Shown here: positions 25,199 through 33,581 of the stretch, one piece after another | Position numbering within the stretch: position 1 is the first letter of the stretch | Layout: every line of letters begins with the position of its first letter | Assembly (NCBI GenBank): GCA_910587345.1 | Contig: CAJUKH010000017.1 | Span: 1-64,000 of the forward strand | Reading direction: 5' to 3' | Source: an uncultured Oscillospiraceae bacterium | GTDB taxonomy: Bacteria > Bacillota > Clostridia > Oscillospirales > Oscillospiraceae | Length of the DNA stretch: 64,000 nt | Made by a program: the position numbers and the translations under genes | The notes under the pieces: generated by a model | What the model was told of the DNA's origin: nothing | The model's database searches: none | Seen by the model: only the letters and a program-made list of their open reading frames with translations

Positions 25199-25621
25199 TT
25201 ACTGGATGGCGATACGCCGCACCTCCGGCTCGGCAGGCTTGGCCTTGGGCAGAGTCAGAGAAAGGATACCGCTTTCATAGGCGGCGGTGATACCGCCCTC
25301 CTCGATGCCGGTCACATCAAAACTGCGCTGGAAGGAGCCGTATCTCCGCTCCCGGCGGATGTAGCCCCCCTCCTTCTGCTCGGTGCTTTCGCCGTGCTGG
25401 GCGGTGATGGTGAGGATGCCGTCCTTCAGATCCAGCGTGATATCCTCCTTCTGAAAGCCGGGCAGTTCGGCTTCCAGAACATAACTGTCACCGGTGTCCC
25501 GGATGTCGGTGCGGAAAGCGGGCAGGTCGGCGTTGGACTTACGGAAGAAATCACGGGCAAAGTTATCAAAGGTGTCAAAGATGTTGCTGTCACTGCGGTC
25601 AAAGGGAAGCATTCCAAACAT
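25199..25621 (-). CDS. Hsp20/alpha-crystallin small heat shock protein
   Basis: A 140-residue ATP-independent holdase. The alpha-crystallin domain spans about residues 38-130, with the ELPGFQKEDI region and the conserved GILSLTLPK near the C-terminus. AAAAGGAG precedes the ATG. A CIRCE operator 210 bases upstream and terminator downstream make it a single-gene HrcA-type unit. It lies just upstream of clpB on the same strand. Confidence 0.93.
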   Translation of the reverse strand: MFGMLPFDRSDSNIFDTFDNFARDFFRKSNADLPAFRTDIRDTGDSYVLEAELPGFQKEDITLDLKDGILTITAQHGESTEQKEGGYIRRERRYGSFQRSFDVTGIEEGGITAAYESGILSLTLPKAKPAEPEVRRIAIQ

Positions 25622-25662
25622 AATGATTACTCCTTTTCATTTTACAGATTGAGGTAAATGGA

Positions 25663-25689
25663 TTAGCACTTTCATTTTTCTTCTGCTAA
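25663..25689 (-). promoter_or_regulatory. Degenerate CIRCE-like element
   Basis: TTAGCACTT, 9 bases, TTCTGCTAA: left arm matches CIRCE at 8 of 9 positions and right arm at the last 6. It lies 42 bases before the hsp20 start, closer than the perfect copy. Confidence 0.5.
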
Positions 25690-25831
25690 CATTTTTGAGG
25701 CTCCATGGGACTCACTCACTTTCTTTCCGGAGAGGGACCGGTTTTCTCCGGCCCTTGTCCCTCCTTCTGTTTTCCAGTATAGTCAAAGCATATGAACAAA
25801 TATACCGCAAAATATGTCTAAATTGTAAATG

Positions 25832-25858
25832 TTAGCACTCAATATCATAGAGTGCTAA
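25832..25858 (-). promoter_or_regulatory. CIRCE operator (HrcA site) of hsp20
   Basis: TTAGCACTC, 9 bases, GAGTGCTAA: a perfect CIRCE. HrcA represses heat shock genes through this site. The spacer read on the minus strand contains TATGAT, a possible -10, but no good -35 was found. Confidence 0.92.
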
Positions 25859-25865
25859 CATTCTA

Positions 25866-25904
25866 AAATAACGCCGCCCGGGAGAGAACCTCCCAGGCGG
25901 CGTT
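25866..25904 (-). terminator. Terminator of uraA
   Basis: AACGCCGCC and GGCGGCGTT form a 9-bp outer stem with an inner GGGAG/CTCCC stem; ATTTTAG follows on the minus strand. Confidence 0.7.
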
Positions 25905-25924
25905 GCCGCGTCTGCTTTTCTTTG

Positions 25925-27280
25925 TTACTGCTGGTGGATACCCTGGTTTTCGTCCCCGGTCTGATTGATCCCAAACTCGTAGTCATTCCCTGGCAGGACA
26001 GCGTTCAGAAGAATGCCGGCAATGGCGGCGATGGCAAGCCCGGTCAGGGTCACGGACGCTCCGGCCATCTGGAAGGTCAGTCCCTGAGAAAAGCCCAGAC
26101 CGCAGACCAGAATGACGGCGGCGATGATCAGGTTGCGGGAGTTGGTGAAGTCCACCTGATTTTCCACGATGTTCCGCACGCCGATGGCCGAGATCATACC
26201 GTAGAGCATAAAGGAGACACCGCCCACGATGGCCTGAGGCATGGTGCCGATGACCTCGGCCATCTTGGGGATAAAGCCCAGCGCCACGGCATAGACAGCC
26301 GCCAGACGAATGACCATGGGGTCATAGACCCGGGACAGGACCAGCACGCCGGTGTTTTCGCCATAGGTGGTGTTGGCCGGGCCGCCGAAAAGGGCGGAGA
26401 GAGCGGTGGCAAGACCATCCCCCATCAGGGTGCGGTGCAGGCCGGGCGTTTCAATAAAGTTCTCCCCCACTGTGGCCGAGATGGCCGACATATCCCCGAT
26501 ATGCTCCATCATGGCGGCCACGGCGATGGGGGCCATGACCAGAATGGCCGAGAGGTCAAACTTGGCAAGCCGGAAGGGCGGCAGGCCCAGCCATCCCGCC
26601 TGGGCAATGGCGGTCAGGTTTAAAATGGCCGAGCCGTCGGCGTTGGTCATGCCCATGGCATTCATGGCAAGGGCGGCGGCGTAGGCAATGACCACCCCCA
26701 GCAGGATGGGGATGATTTTGAACATTCCCTTGCCCCAGATATTGAAAACAATGATGGTGCCCAGTGCGATCAGGGCCAGCACCCAGTTGGAGGATGCGTT
26801 GCTCACCGCCGAAGGCGCCAGATTCAGCCCGATACAGACAATGATGGGTCCGGTGACCACCGGGGGCAGAAACCGCATGACCTTTTTGACCCCCACCACC
26901 TTGATGATAAGAGCCAGCGCCAGATAGAGAAGCCCGGCCACCACAATGCCGCCGCAGGCGTATTGCAGCTTTTCAGCCGCCTCCATCCCGGCGTAAATAC
27001 CCTGGTCCATTTTGGCCATGGTCTCAAAGCCGCCCAAAAAGGCGAAGGAGGAACCCAGGAAAGCGGGGACCTTCAGCTTGGCGCACAGGTGGAAAAAGAG
27101 GGTTCCCACACCGGCGAAAAAGAGGGTGGTCTGAATGTTCAGCGGCAGGCCATAGGACTGGACCAGAATGGGCACCAAAATGGTGGCCCCAAACATGGCG
27201 AACATATGCTGCAATCCCAATATCAGCATTTTGGGAAGGCCCAGCTGCCGGGCGTTTCTGATGGCTTCCTGTTGATCCAT
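25925..27280 (-). CDS. uraA: Uracil permease (NCS2 family)
   Basis: A 451-residue inner-membrane uracil importer with 12-14 hydrophobic segments. The NCS2 signatures GSSFAFLGG (about 78-86), MMEHIGDMSA and GGPANTTYGENTG are all present. The start at 27280 (MDQQEAIRN) has GAAAGGGG 10 bases upstream. Control is discussed at the leader ORF and attenuator directly upstream, which make pyrimidine-responsive expression likely. Confidence 0.93.
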   Translation of the reverse strand: MDQQEAIRNARQLGLPKMLILGLQHMFAMFGATILVPILVQSYGLPLNIQTTLFFAGVGTLFFHLCAKLKVPAFLGSSFAFLGGFETMAKMDQGIYAGMEAAEKLQYACGGIVVAGLLYLALALIIKVVGVKKVMRFLPPVVTGPIIVCIGLNLAPSAVSNASSNWVLALIALGTIIVFNIWGKGMFKIIPILLGVVIAYAAALAMNAMGMTNADGSAILNLTAIAQAGWLGLPPFRLAKFDLSAILVMAPIAVAAMMEHIGDMSAISATVGENFIETPGLHRTLMGDGLATALSALFGGPANTTYGENTGVLVLSRVYDPMVIRLAAVYAVALGFIPKMAEVIGTMPQAIVGGVSFMLYGMISAIGVRNIVENQVDFTNSRNLIIAAVILVCGLGFSQGLTFQMAGASVTLTGLAIAAIAGILLNAVLPGNDYEFGINQTGDENQGIHQQ

Positions 27281-27309
27281 AAAACGGATTCCCCTTTCTG
27301 TTTTCAGGC

Positions 27310-27343
27310 AAAAAAAGAGACGGTCACGAAAGTGATCGTCTCT
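27310..27343 (-). terminator. Attenuator in the uraA leader
   Basis: Minus-strand AGAGACGATCAC, loop TTTC, GTGACCGTCTCT (one A-C mismatch), then seven U residues. It lies between promoter and uraA start. The leader ORF stop codon is inside this hairpin (27324-27326). Confidence 0.85.
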
Positions 27344-27419
27344 CAATGCCTTTCCCACTCAAAAAGGAAAAAGAAATCCCATACGCAAGGCAGATACGGC
27401 GTCTTACCTCCTTGACCAT
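27324..27419 (-). CDS. U-rich leader peptide ORF of uraA
   Basis: A 31-codon frame (MVKEVRRRICLAYG then a Phe/Ser-rich stretch, ending RRSLS) begins 8 bases after AGGAGG in the uraA leader. Its codons include a U-rich tract (27361-27377, read AUUUCUUUUUCCUUUUU) about 17 bases before the terminator stem, and the frame ends within that stem. This matches the logic of the enterobacterial pyrBI leader, where low UTP pauses polymerase and lets the ribosome block the terminator. A PyrR-binding consensus was not seen. Confidence 0.7.
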   Translation of the reverse strand: MVKEVRRRICLAYGISFSFLSGKGIERRSLS

Positions 27420-27449
27420 GGTGTTCCCCTCCTTTTCTCATTAGGCGAC

Positions 27450-27478
27450 ATTTTACCAGAGCCTTCCCCCACTGTCAA
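27450..27478 (-). promoter_or_regulatory. Promoter of the uraA leader
   Basis: TTGACA, 17 bases, TAAAAT on the minus strand; the leader before uraA is about 160 nucleotides. Confidence 0.85.
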
Positions 27479-27515
27479 GAGGAAATTTTCTTTTTGCCCG
27501 ATGAAAATACAGCCG

Positions 27516-27545
27516 TTGACACACCGCCGTTTGGGGTGCTATCAT
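27516..27545 (+). promoter_or_regulatory. Promoter of lysA
   Basis: TTGACA, 18 bases, TATCAT, divergent from the uraA promoter. Confidence 0.75.
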
Positions 27546-27581
27546 AAAACCACCAATTCAGAGAGAAATGAGGCCTGCATT

Positions 27582-28841
27582 ATGAAAAAGCCCTTTGTGA
27601 CCTTTGAACAGCTCTCCTCCATCGCCGGACAATACCCCACCCCCTTCCACCTCTATAACGAAAAGGGCATCCGGGAGACCGCCCGACGGCTGAAAGCCGC
27701 CTTTGCTTGGAACCCGGGCTTTAAGGAGTATTTTGCCGTTAAGGCCACCCCCACCCCCGCCATTTTGAAGATTTTGCGGGAGGAGGGCTGCGGCACGGAC
27801 TGCTCTTCCCTCACCGAGCTGATGCTGTCGGACAAATGCGGCTTTGAAGGACAGGAGATCATGTTCTCCTCCAACGAGACCCCCGCCGCCGAGTACGAGC
27901 TGGCGGCAAAGCTGGGGGCGGTCATCAATCTGGATGATTTCACCCACATCGACTTTTTGAAGGAGACGCTGGGCTATATCCCCGAGACCATCTCCTGCCG
28001 CTTCAACCCCGGCGGGGTCTTCCAACTGGGAGAGAGCAAGGAGGGCTTTCAGGTCATGGATACCCCGGGGGACAGCAAGTACGGCTTTACCCGGGAGCAG
28101 CTTTTCGAGGGCTTTAAGAAGCTGAAGCGCATGGGGGCCAAGCGTTTTGGCATCCACGCCTTTTTGGCCTCCAACACCCTGTCCAACGACTACTACCCCG
28201 CTTTGGCCGGCATCCTTTTTGAGCTGGCGGCGGAACTGGAGAAAGAGACCGGCTGTGACATCGCCTTCATCAACCTCTCCGGGGGCGTGGGCATTCCCTA
28301 CCGCCCGGACCAGCCGGCCAACGACATCGCCGCCATCGGCGAGGGGGTCCGGCGGGAGTTCGAGCGGGTGCTGGTCCCTGCGGGGATGGGGGACGTGGCC
28401 ATCTATACCGAGCTGGGCCGTTATATGCTGGGTCCCAACGGATGCCTTGTCACCAAGGTCCTCCACTTCAAGCATACTTATAAGGAGTATGTGGGGGTGG
28501 ACGCCTGCGCCGCCAACCTGATGCGGCCGGCCATCTATGGGGCTTATCATCATATTTCCGTGTCGGGCAAGGAGGACAGGCCCTGTGACCATGTGTATGA
28601 CGTGGTGGGGTCCCTGTGTGAAAACAACGACAAGTTTGCCATTGACCGGGAATTGCCCGAAATTGCGCTTGGGGACCTGCTGGTCATCCACGATGCGGGC
28701 GCTCACGGTTTTTCCATGGGGTACAACTACAACGGAAAGCTGCGCTCGGCGGAGCTGCTTTTGCAGGAGGACGGCACGGTACGGCTTATCCGCCGGGCCG
28801 AAACCCCGGAGGATTACTTTGCCACCATGGTGTTTGAATGA
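27582..28841 (+). CDS. lysA: Diaminopimelate decarboxylase (predicted)
   Basis: A 419-residue PLP enzyme of the alanine-racemase-fold decarboxylases, forming lysine from meso-diaminopimelate. The PLP lysine lies in YFAVKATP (about residue 53), and the conserved CEN-D region (GSLCENNDKFA) and the dimer-interface HDAGAHGFSMGYNYNG follow. The closest alternative is another group IV decarboxylase. The start at 27582 has only a weak GAGG site. Its stop overlaps the next start (ATGA). Confidence 0.85.
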   Translation: MKKPFVTFEQLSSIAGQYPTPFHLYNEKGIRETARRLKAAFAWNPGFKEYFAVKATPTPAILKILREEGCGTDCSSLTELMLSDKCGFEGQEIMFSSNETPAAEYELAAKLGAVINLDDFTHIDFLKETLGYIPETISCRFNPGGVFQLGESKEGFQVMDTPGDSKYGFTREQLFEGFKKLKRMGAKRFGIHAFLASNTLSNDYYPALAGILFELAAELEKETGCDIAFINLSGGVGIPYRPDQPANDIAAIGEGVRREFERVLVPAGMGDVAIYTELGRYMLGPNGCLVTKVLHFKHTYKEYVGVDACAANLMRPAIYGAYHHISVSGKEDRPCDHVYDVVGSLCENNDKFAIDRELPEIALGDLLVIHDAGAHGFSMGYNYNGKLRSAELLLQEDGTVRLIRRAETPEDYFATMVFE

Positions 28842-29147
28842 GGAGTGGCTGCGTAAAGCGGGTCATCCTCTCCCTTCTGCCGGCGGGACTGCTGGCTGGC
28901 TGCGCCGCCCCGGCGAGACCGCCGCACCCCAGGGCCATTTCTTTTTGAAACGGCTGAAAAGGGGTTTGTCCTTTGCGCTGAAACTCCTTTTGCCCGGGGC
29001 TTTGAAACGGATGAAATTTATTTTATGAGTGCCATAGATGCCGAGGTCGCAAGCATTGTTACCGCTTTAGAAGACATCTATCTCTGGGACGGCTCCGCCT
29101 TTCTTTTTCCCGAGCAGCGGTTGATTTATGAAGCACAGGAGGATTAA
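28838..29147 (+). pseudogene. Frameshifted small lipoprotein gene
   Basis: ATG at 28838 overlaps the lysA stop and opens MRSGCVKRVILSLLPAGLLAGCAAP, a lipoprotein signal with lipobox LAGC, but stops after 36 codons just beyond a TTTTT run (about 28943-28947). Removing one T restores a 102-residue frame continuing SFETAEKGFVLCAETPFARG to a TAA at 29145-29147. So it is either a homopolymer error, a recent pseudogene or a slippery gene. Function unknown. Confidence 0.6.
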
Positions 29148-29152
29148 TAACC

Positions 29153-29995
29153 ATGGGACTGTTTGACAGATTCAAGAAAAAACCGGAAGCTGACACACCC
29201 CAGTGGCCTCAGCCTCCCAAGGCGGACACCATGTGTCTGGTACTGATGGACCGGGTGCTGGAGGACATCGAGCCGGCGGCGGCACATTTGAAGGAGGTCT
29301 TCGGCACCGAAGCCGTGGGGGCGCTGGACAGGGGCCACCCCATCGTCTCCTCCTTCCCCTTCACCATAGAAGGGCTGGAGTTCTGGGTCTCCTATCTGGC
29401 CATGCCGGTGCCCCCCGACACGGCGGACATCGCCACGGCGGCCAAGTACGCCCTCCTGCTCTCCGAGGAGGAGAAAGCGGCCTTTGCCGGCCACAGGTCC
29501 TTCTGGATGCTGGCCCAGAAGGGCGGCGGAACTTCTCTGGCAGAGAAGCGGCGGGCCTGCTGGGTCTTCTCCCTGCTCTGTGCCGCTCTGATGGAGCTGG
29601 AAGGGACCGTTGGGGCCACCCCGGTAAACCGGGGCGGCCTTCTGGTAAGCCGGCGGCATTACCTCCAGCAGCGGGAGATGATGGAGGGCAAGACCTGGGA
29701 CAACAAGGACGGGTTTTTCCCCGCCCCCCTTTGGGTCTGGGTCTACGGCACCACCAGCGATGGCGGCAAGCCCGTCATCCAGACCCAGGGACTGGATGAC
29801 TTCGGCCTTCCGGAACTGGGCTTTTTCGACCCTGAAAGGCCGGTAAATGAATTATTGGACCTTTTGTATGCCATGTCCTGCCTGCAAATCACAGAGCGGC
29901 AGCTGTACCGCAACATGGCTCTGGTGCCTTTGGACGAAAAGACCGAGGCGGTGTGCAAGCAGGATGGAAACATTCTGCTTTTCATCGGGGCGTAA
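29153..29995 (+). CDS. DUF4261 domain protein
   Basis: A 280-residue soluble protein. The arrangement of an N-terminal MCLVLMDRVL strand, a central HPIVSSFPFTIEGLEFWVSY block and a C-terminal LPELGFFDPERPVNEL region matches DUF4261 proteins, whose role is unknown. AGGAGG lies 10 bases before the ATG, within the end of the frameshifted lipoprotein gene. Probably cotranscribed with lysA. Confidence 0.7.
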   Translation: MGLFDRFKKKPEADTPQWPQPPKADTMCLVLMDRVLEDIEPAAAHLKEVFGTEAVGALDRGHPIVSSFPFTIEGLEFWVSYLAMPVPPDTADIATAAKYALLLSEEEKAAFAGHRSFWMLAQKGGGTSLAEKRRACWVFSLLCAALMELEGTVGATPVNRGGLLVSRRHYLQQREMMEGKTWDNKDGFFPAPLWVWVYGTTSDGGKPVIQTQGLDDFGLPELGFFDPERPVNELLDLLYAMSCLQITERQLYRNMALVPLDEKTEAVCKQDGNILLFIGA

Positions 29996-30053
29996 TCATA
30001 TTTTGACGGAGAACGGGCGAGCAAAGCGCGTCCTTATATAAGGCGGTGATTTT

Positions 30054-30998
30054 ATGGCTGTGAAGGGTCGTTTTGCCCCCTCCCCCAGCGGGCGGATGCA
30101 TCTGGGCAATCTGTTTTCCGCTCTGCTGGCCTGGCTTTCTGTCCGGCACGAGGGCGGCTCTCTCGTCCTGCGCATCGAGGATCTGGACCCGGATCGGTGC
30201 CGGCCGGAGTACGCCCTTCAGCTGATGGAGGATCTTCGCTGGCTGGGCCTTGACTGGGACGAGGGGGGTGAGGAACCCGCCTACTGGCAGAGTCACCGGG
30301 AGGAACACTATCTGGCCGCCTTTGAGGCCTTAAAGGCCGGGGGGCTTCTCTATCCCTGCTTCTGCACCCGGCAGCAGCGGCTGGCCGAGGCCCCCCATGG
30401 CCATGAGGTATCCCCCTCCTGCCCTTGCGTCCATCTGACGGCGGAGGAGATTTCTAAAAAAAGCACCCAGCGCCCTCCCAACTGGAAGGTGCGGGTGCCC
30501 GACCGGGCCATCTCTTTTTCCGATGGCCTGCAGGGAGCATACAGCCAGAATATGACCGCCCAGTGCGGTGACTTTCCCATCCGCCGGTGGGACGGAGCCT
30601 GGGCCTATCAGTTGGCCGTGGTGGTGGACGACGCCGCCATGGGGGTCACCCAAGTGGTGCGGGGACGGGACCTCCTCTCCTCCACCCCACGGCAGCTTTG
30701 GCTCTACGAGGCTTTGGGGCTTACCCCTCCCACCGCCTTTTATCATGTGCCCCTGCTGGTGGCCCCCGACGGGCGGCGGCTTGCCAAGCGGGACGCCGAT
30801 TTGGACATGGGCGCTTTGCGGCAGCGGTACAAGCCGGAGGAGCTGTTGGGCCTGCTGGCCCAACTGGCGGGACAGCGGGATACCCCCGCCCCCGTCACCG
30901 CCCGGGAACTGGCCCAAACCTTTGACTGGTCCCGAGTCCCCCGGCAGGATATCCCGGTGGATGGGGCACTGCTTTGCGGAAAGAAGGTTTTCTCTTGA
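30054..30998 (+). CDS. gluQ: Glutamyl-Q tRNA(Asp) synthetase
   Basis: A 314-residue truncated glutamyl-tRNA synthetase paralogue that attaches glutamate to queuosine in tRNA-Asp. The HIGH-like motif is HLGN within SPSGRMHLGNL (10-20), the KMSKS-like motif is LAKRD, and the anticodon-binding domain is absent as expected. Four cysteine/histidine ligands (CFC about residue 102; SCPCVH about 122) may bind zinc. AAGGCGGTG precedes the ATG. A tRNA-Asp(GTC) lies in this window. Confidence 0.9.
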   Translation: MAVKGRFAPSPSGRMHLGNLFSALLAWLSVRHEGGSLVLRIEDLDPDRCRPEYALQLMEDLRWLGLDWDEGGEEPAYWQSHREEHYLAAFEALKAGGLLYPCFCTRQQRLAEAPHGHEVSPSCPCVHLTAEEISKKSTQRPPNWKVRVPDRAISFSDGLQGAYSQNMTAQCGDFPIRRWDGAWAYQLAVVVDDAAMGVTQVVRGRDLLSSTPRQLWLYEALGLTPPTAFYHVPLLVAPDGRRLAKRDADLDMGALRQRYKPEELLGLLAQLAGQRDTPAPVTARELAQTFDWSRVPRQDIPVDGALLCGKKVFS

Positions 30999-31300
30999 AA
31001 AACAAATTCAAATTCAATGTTTCCCGGGGGGAGGAGCAAAAGCGGTTCGACTTTTCCAACCCCGATATGGCTCAGGTCTCTCAGATTTTTAACGACGCAT
31101 TCGGCGACACCTTCTCCCGGCTGGGGGTTCCCATTCCGGAAGGCTGTACCCCCTGCCAGCCCTGTGAGGGCACCGGGCGGGTCATAAAAATCAAAACGCA
31201 TCTTCTGGGTACATCCAAAAAGGTGACCGGGGACCCCTGCCCCCACTGCGGCGGCAAAGGATATCTGCCAAAGGACGGCTCCGGGCCGGCAGAGCAGTGA
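30995..31300 (+). CDS. DnaJ-like zinc-ribbon protein
   Basis: A 101-residue protein starting at TTG 30995, which overlaps the gluQ stop (TTGA) and has AGAAGG upstream. A central pair of CxxC motifs, CTPCQPCEGTGR and CPHCGGKGY, resembles half of the DnaJ cysteine-rich domain. Function unknown; coupling to gluQ is likely. Confidence 0.7.
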   Translation: MKNKFKFNVSRGEEQKRFDFSNPDMAQVSQIFNDAFGDTFSRLGVPIPEGCTPCQPCEGTGRVIKIKTHLLGTSKKVTGDPCPHCGGKGYLPKDGSGPAEQ

Positions 31301-31325
31301 TATAGCGGCAAAACCGCTCCACACC

Positions 31326-32201
31326 TTATTCAAGGGCGGCCAGCTGCCGGTACAGCTCCTCCACAAACAGCCGGGCCGCCGCCGGAAGATGATTTTTATC
31401 CCGGCAGGCCACCCCGAGTTCCCGGCAATAGAGCGGCGCAACGGGCCGGGCCGCAATCCGGTAAGGGCTGCGCCGCAGCACCCCCTCAGGGAGCAGGCCC
31501 ACCCCGATCCCCGCCTCGGCAAAGGCCATGACCGTGTAATCATCCCCCACCCGGAAACCGGCTTTCTGGGTGATATGCCGCTTTCGCAGAAAATCGCTGG
31601 CGTCGTCTCTGCTCCCCTCTTCCAAAAGGATCAGCCGCTCCCGCTCCAGATATTTTTCCGGAACCGCCGGCATCCCGGCCAAAGGATGGTCTACCGGCAG
31701 CACCGCCATCATCCGCTCTTTGCACAGCGAAACGGTGTCCAGCTTTGCCGCCATGGGCAGACGGCAAAAGCCGATATCCACCGCCCCCTCCAAAAGCCAG
31801 CCCTCAATTTGGGCATAGTCCCCCTGCAAAAGCTGAAAGGTAATGGCCGGGTGTTCTTTTTGAAAGGTCCGAATGACCCCGGGGAGAAAATGGCAGGAGA
31901 CGCTGGTGAAGGTCCCGATGCGGATATGTCCGCTGACCCCGCCCAGAATAGCCGCAACACGGTCCCGCAGAGCATTCTCTCCATCGCAGATCTCCCGGAT
32001 ATGGGGCAGACAGGCCCTGCCGTCGGTGGAAAGGCGGGTCCCTTTTTTATTGCGGACCAGCAGCGTCACGCCCAGCTCCTGCTCCAATGCCGCTATGGTC
32101 TGGCTGATGGCCGATTGTGTATAGCCCAGCTGTTCCGCCGCAGCGCTGAAGCTGCCGCACTCCACCACCTTCAGTAAAATGTCGTATCTGGAATGCCTCA
32201 T
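31326..32201 (-). CDS. LysR family transcriptional regulator
   Basis: A 291-residue regulator with an N-terminal winged helix-turn-helix (SFSAAAEQLGYTQSAISQTI, about 17-36) and a C-terminal effector-binding domain (about 92-290). It is divergent from proC with 139 bases between, the usual layout for control of the neighbour. A proline-related effector is therefore possible but not shown. Confidence 0.9.
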   Translation of the reverse strand: MRHSRYDILLKVVECGSFSAAAEQLGYTQSAISQTIAALEQELGVTLLVRNKKGTRLSTDGRACLPHIREICDGENALRDRVAAILGGVSGHIRIGTFTSVSCHFLPGVIRTFQKEHPAITFQLLQGDYAQIEGWLLEGAVDIGFCRLPMAAKLDTVSLCKERMMAVLPVDHPLAGMPAVPEKYLERERLILLEEGSRDDASDFLRKRHITQKAGFRVGDDYTVMAFAEAGIGVGLLPEGVLRRSPYRIAARPVAPLYCRELGVACRDKNHLPAAARLFVEELYRQLAALE

Positions 32202-32255
32202 TTGCCCCTCTCCTTTTTATCACTTTTTCTAATGATAAGAATCATTTTTCTTTGT

Positions 32256-32284
32256 TTTACTTATATCATATCAAATGCTATACT
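32256..32284 (+). promoter_or_regulatory. Promoter of proC
   Basis: TTTACT, 17 bases, TATACT with an extended TGC. The AT-rich 32220-32270 stretch includes ATAAGAATCATTTTTC, a possible LysR site. Confidence 0.65.
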
Positions 32285-32340
32285 GTTTTACACGAATCCT
32301 CACAGGATCAAATAAAAATCATAACAGGAGGAACTTTCAT

Positions 32341-33126
32341 ATGAAAACACTGGGCTTTCTCGGTATGGGCAACATGGCAAAGGCAATCTCCGGCGGGCTT
32401 ATCGAAAAGGGGGCCATTCCGGCGGAAAATATCTACGCCTATGATGTGCTTCAGGATAAACTGGCGGAAACCGCCAAAGAGCAGGGCTTTCGCCCCTGTG
32501 TCACGGCGGAGGAGCTGGTAAAAAACGCGGATGCCGTGTTGGTGGCGGTCAAGCCCTTTCTGGTGGAGGCAGTCCTCTCTCCCCTGAAGGACCTTTTGAA
32601 AAATAAGGTCCTTCTTTCGGTGGCAGCCAGTTGGGACTTTGCCCGGTATGAGACCATTCTGGACCCCTCCACCCGGCACCTGTTCATCATGCCCAACACC
32701 CCCGCTCTGGTGGGAGACGGGGTCCTGCTGCTGGAGGAGACCCATTCTCTGACCGCCGAGGAATTCGGGCAGGTCTCCCGGTGGATGGAGACCCTGGGCG
32801 TGGTACGGACATTGCCCAGCAGTTTAATGAATATCGGCGGCACGGTGAGCTCCTGCTCCCCCGCCTTCTTTGCTCTGGTGGTGGAGGCTTTGGCCGACGC
32901 AGGGGTCATGTACGGTCTGCCCCGGCAGACCGCCTATGACCTGGCGGCCCAGGCCATGGCAGGGTCGGGCAAGATGCTGCTGGAGACGGGGATGCACCCG
33001 GGACAGCTGAAGGACATGGTGTGTTCCCCCAAGGGGACCACCATCGCCGGCGTGGCCGCCATGGAGGAAAAGGGGGCCCGGACCGCCCTCATCGAAGCGG
33101 TGAAGGCTGCCATGGCCCGGTACTAA
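32341..33126 (+). CDS. proC: Pyrroline-5-carboxylate reductase
   Basis: A 261-residue NAD(P)H-dependent enzyme for the last step of proline synthesis. The Rossmann GFLGMGNMAKAI (5-16) and the C-terminal signature region (AQAMAGSGKMLLETGMHPGQLKDMVCSPKGTTIAG) are present. AGGAGG lies 10 bases before the ATG. Single gene divergent from the LysR regulator. Confidence 0.94.
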   Translation: MKTLGFLGMGNMAKAISGGLIEKGAIPAENIYAYDVLQDKLAETAKEQGFRPCVTAEELVKNADAVLVAVKPFLVEAVLSPLKDLLKNKVLLSVAASWDFARYETILDPSTRHLFIMPNTPALVGDGVLLLEETHSLTAEEFGQVSRWMETLGVVRTLPSSLMNIGGTVSSCSPAFFALVVEALADAGVMYGLPRQTAYDLAAQAMAGSGKMLLETGMHPGQLKDMVCSPKGTTIAGVAAMEEKGARTALIEAVKAAMARY

Positions 33127-33379
33127 AAGGAAATACTATGGAGCGGCTATCTAAAAAGCCGCTGTCTCTGCGGGTTTCCCCTTGGAATAGCAATCGTTCC
33201 CACAGGACAAAAGAACCAACCTCTTCTCTTTTTTTACAACACGAGAGGACATGGCCCCGCCGGCCATGTCCTCTTTCTGCATTCAAGAAGTACAATAATG
33301 AGGCAGAAGACCCCTCCTTCTGCTTGATTATATCAAGCCACACTTTTCCAAAAATCAAGTATATTTGAGAATATTTTTT
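33127..33379 (+). other. Intergenic region with hairpins
   Basis: Holds AGCGGCT/AGCCGCT (33143-33164) without a U run and a 13-bp stem AGAGGACATGGCC/GGCCATGTCCTCT (33244-33274) followed by TTCT, a probable proC terminator. No supported frame. Confidence 0.6.
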
Positions 33380-33383
33380 AATA

Positions 33384-33412
33384 TTAACAATATAATTGCA
33401 ATGCTGTAAAAT
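33384..33412 (+). promoter_or_regulatory. Promoter of the second AT-rich secreted-protein pair
   Basis: TTAACA, 17 bases, TAAAAT. The 5' leader is about 165 nucleotides, with a 10-bp hairpin (GTCGGTACAT with ATGTGCCGAC at 33416-33452) that fits no riboswitch class I recognise. Confidence 0.7.
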
Positions 33413-33581
33413 ATGGTCGGTACATAGGAAGAAAGAGACCAATGTGCCGACATAGGGCAGTGGGGAGCGGGTCCCCCTACCCATCGGGCCAGAGGAGCCG
33501 CCCTTCTGTCCGGAAATAGCTTCACCTGTTCCAAAGAAGGCACCAAAACACTTGTATTCAAAAAAGAAAGGATGTATAATC

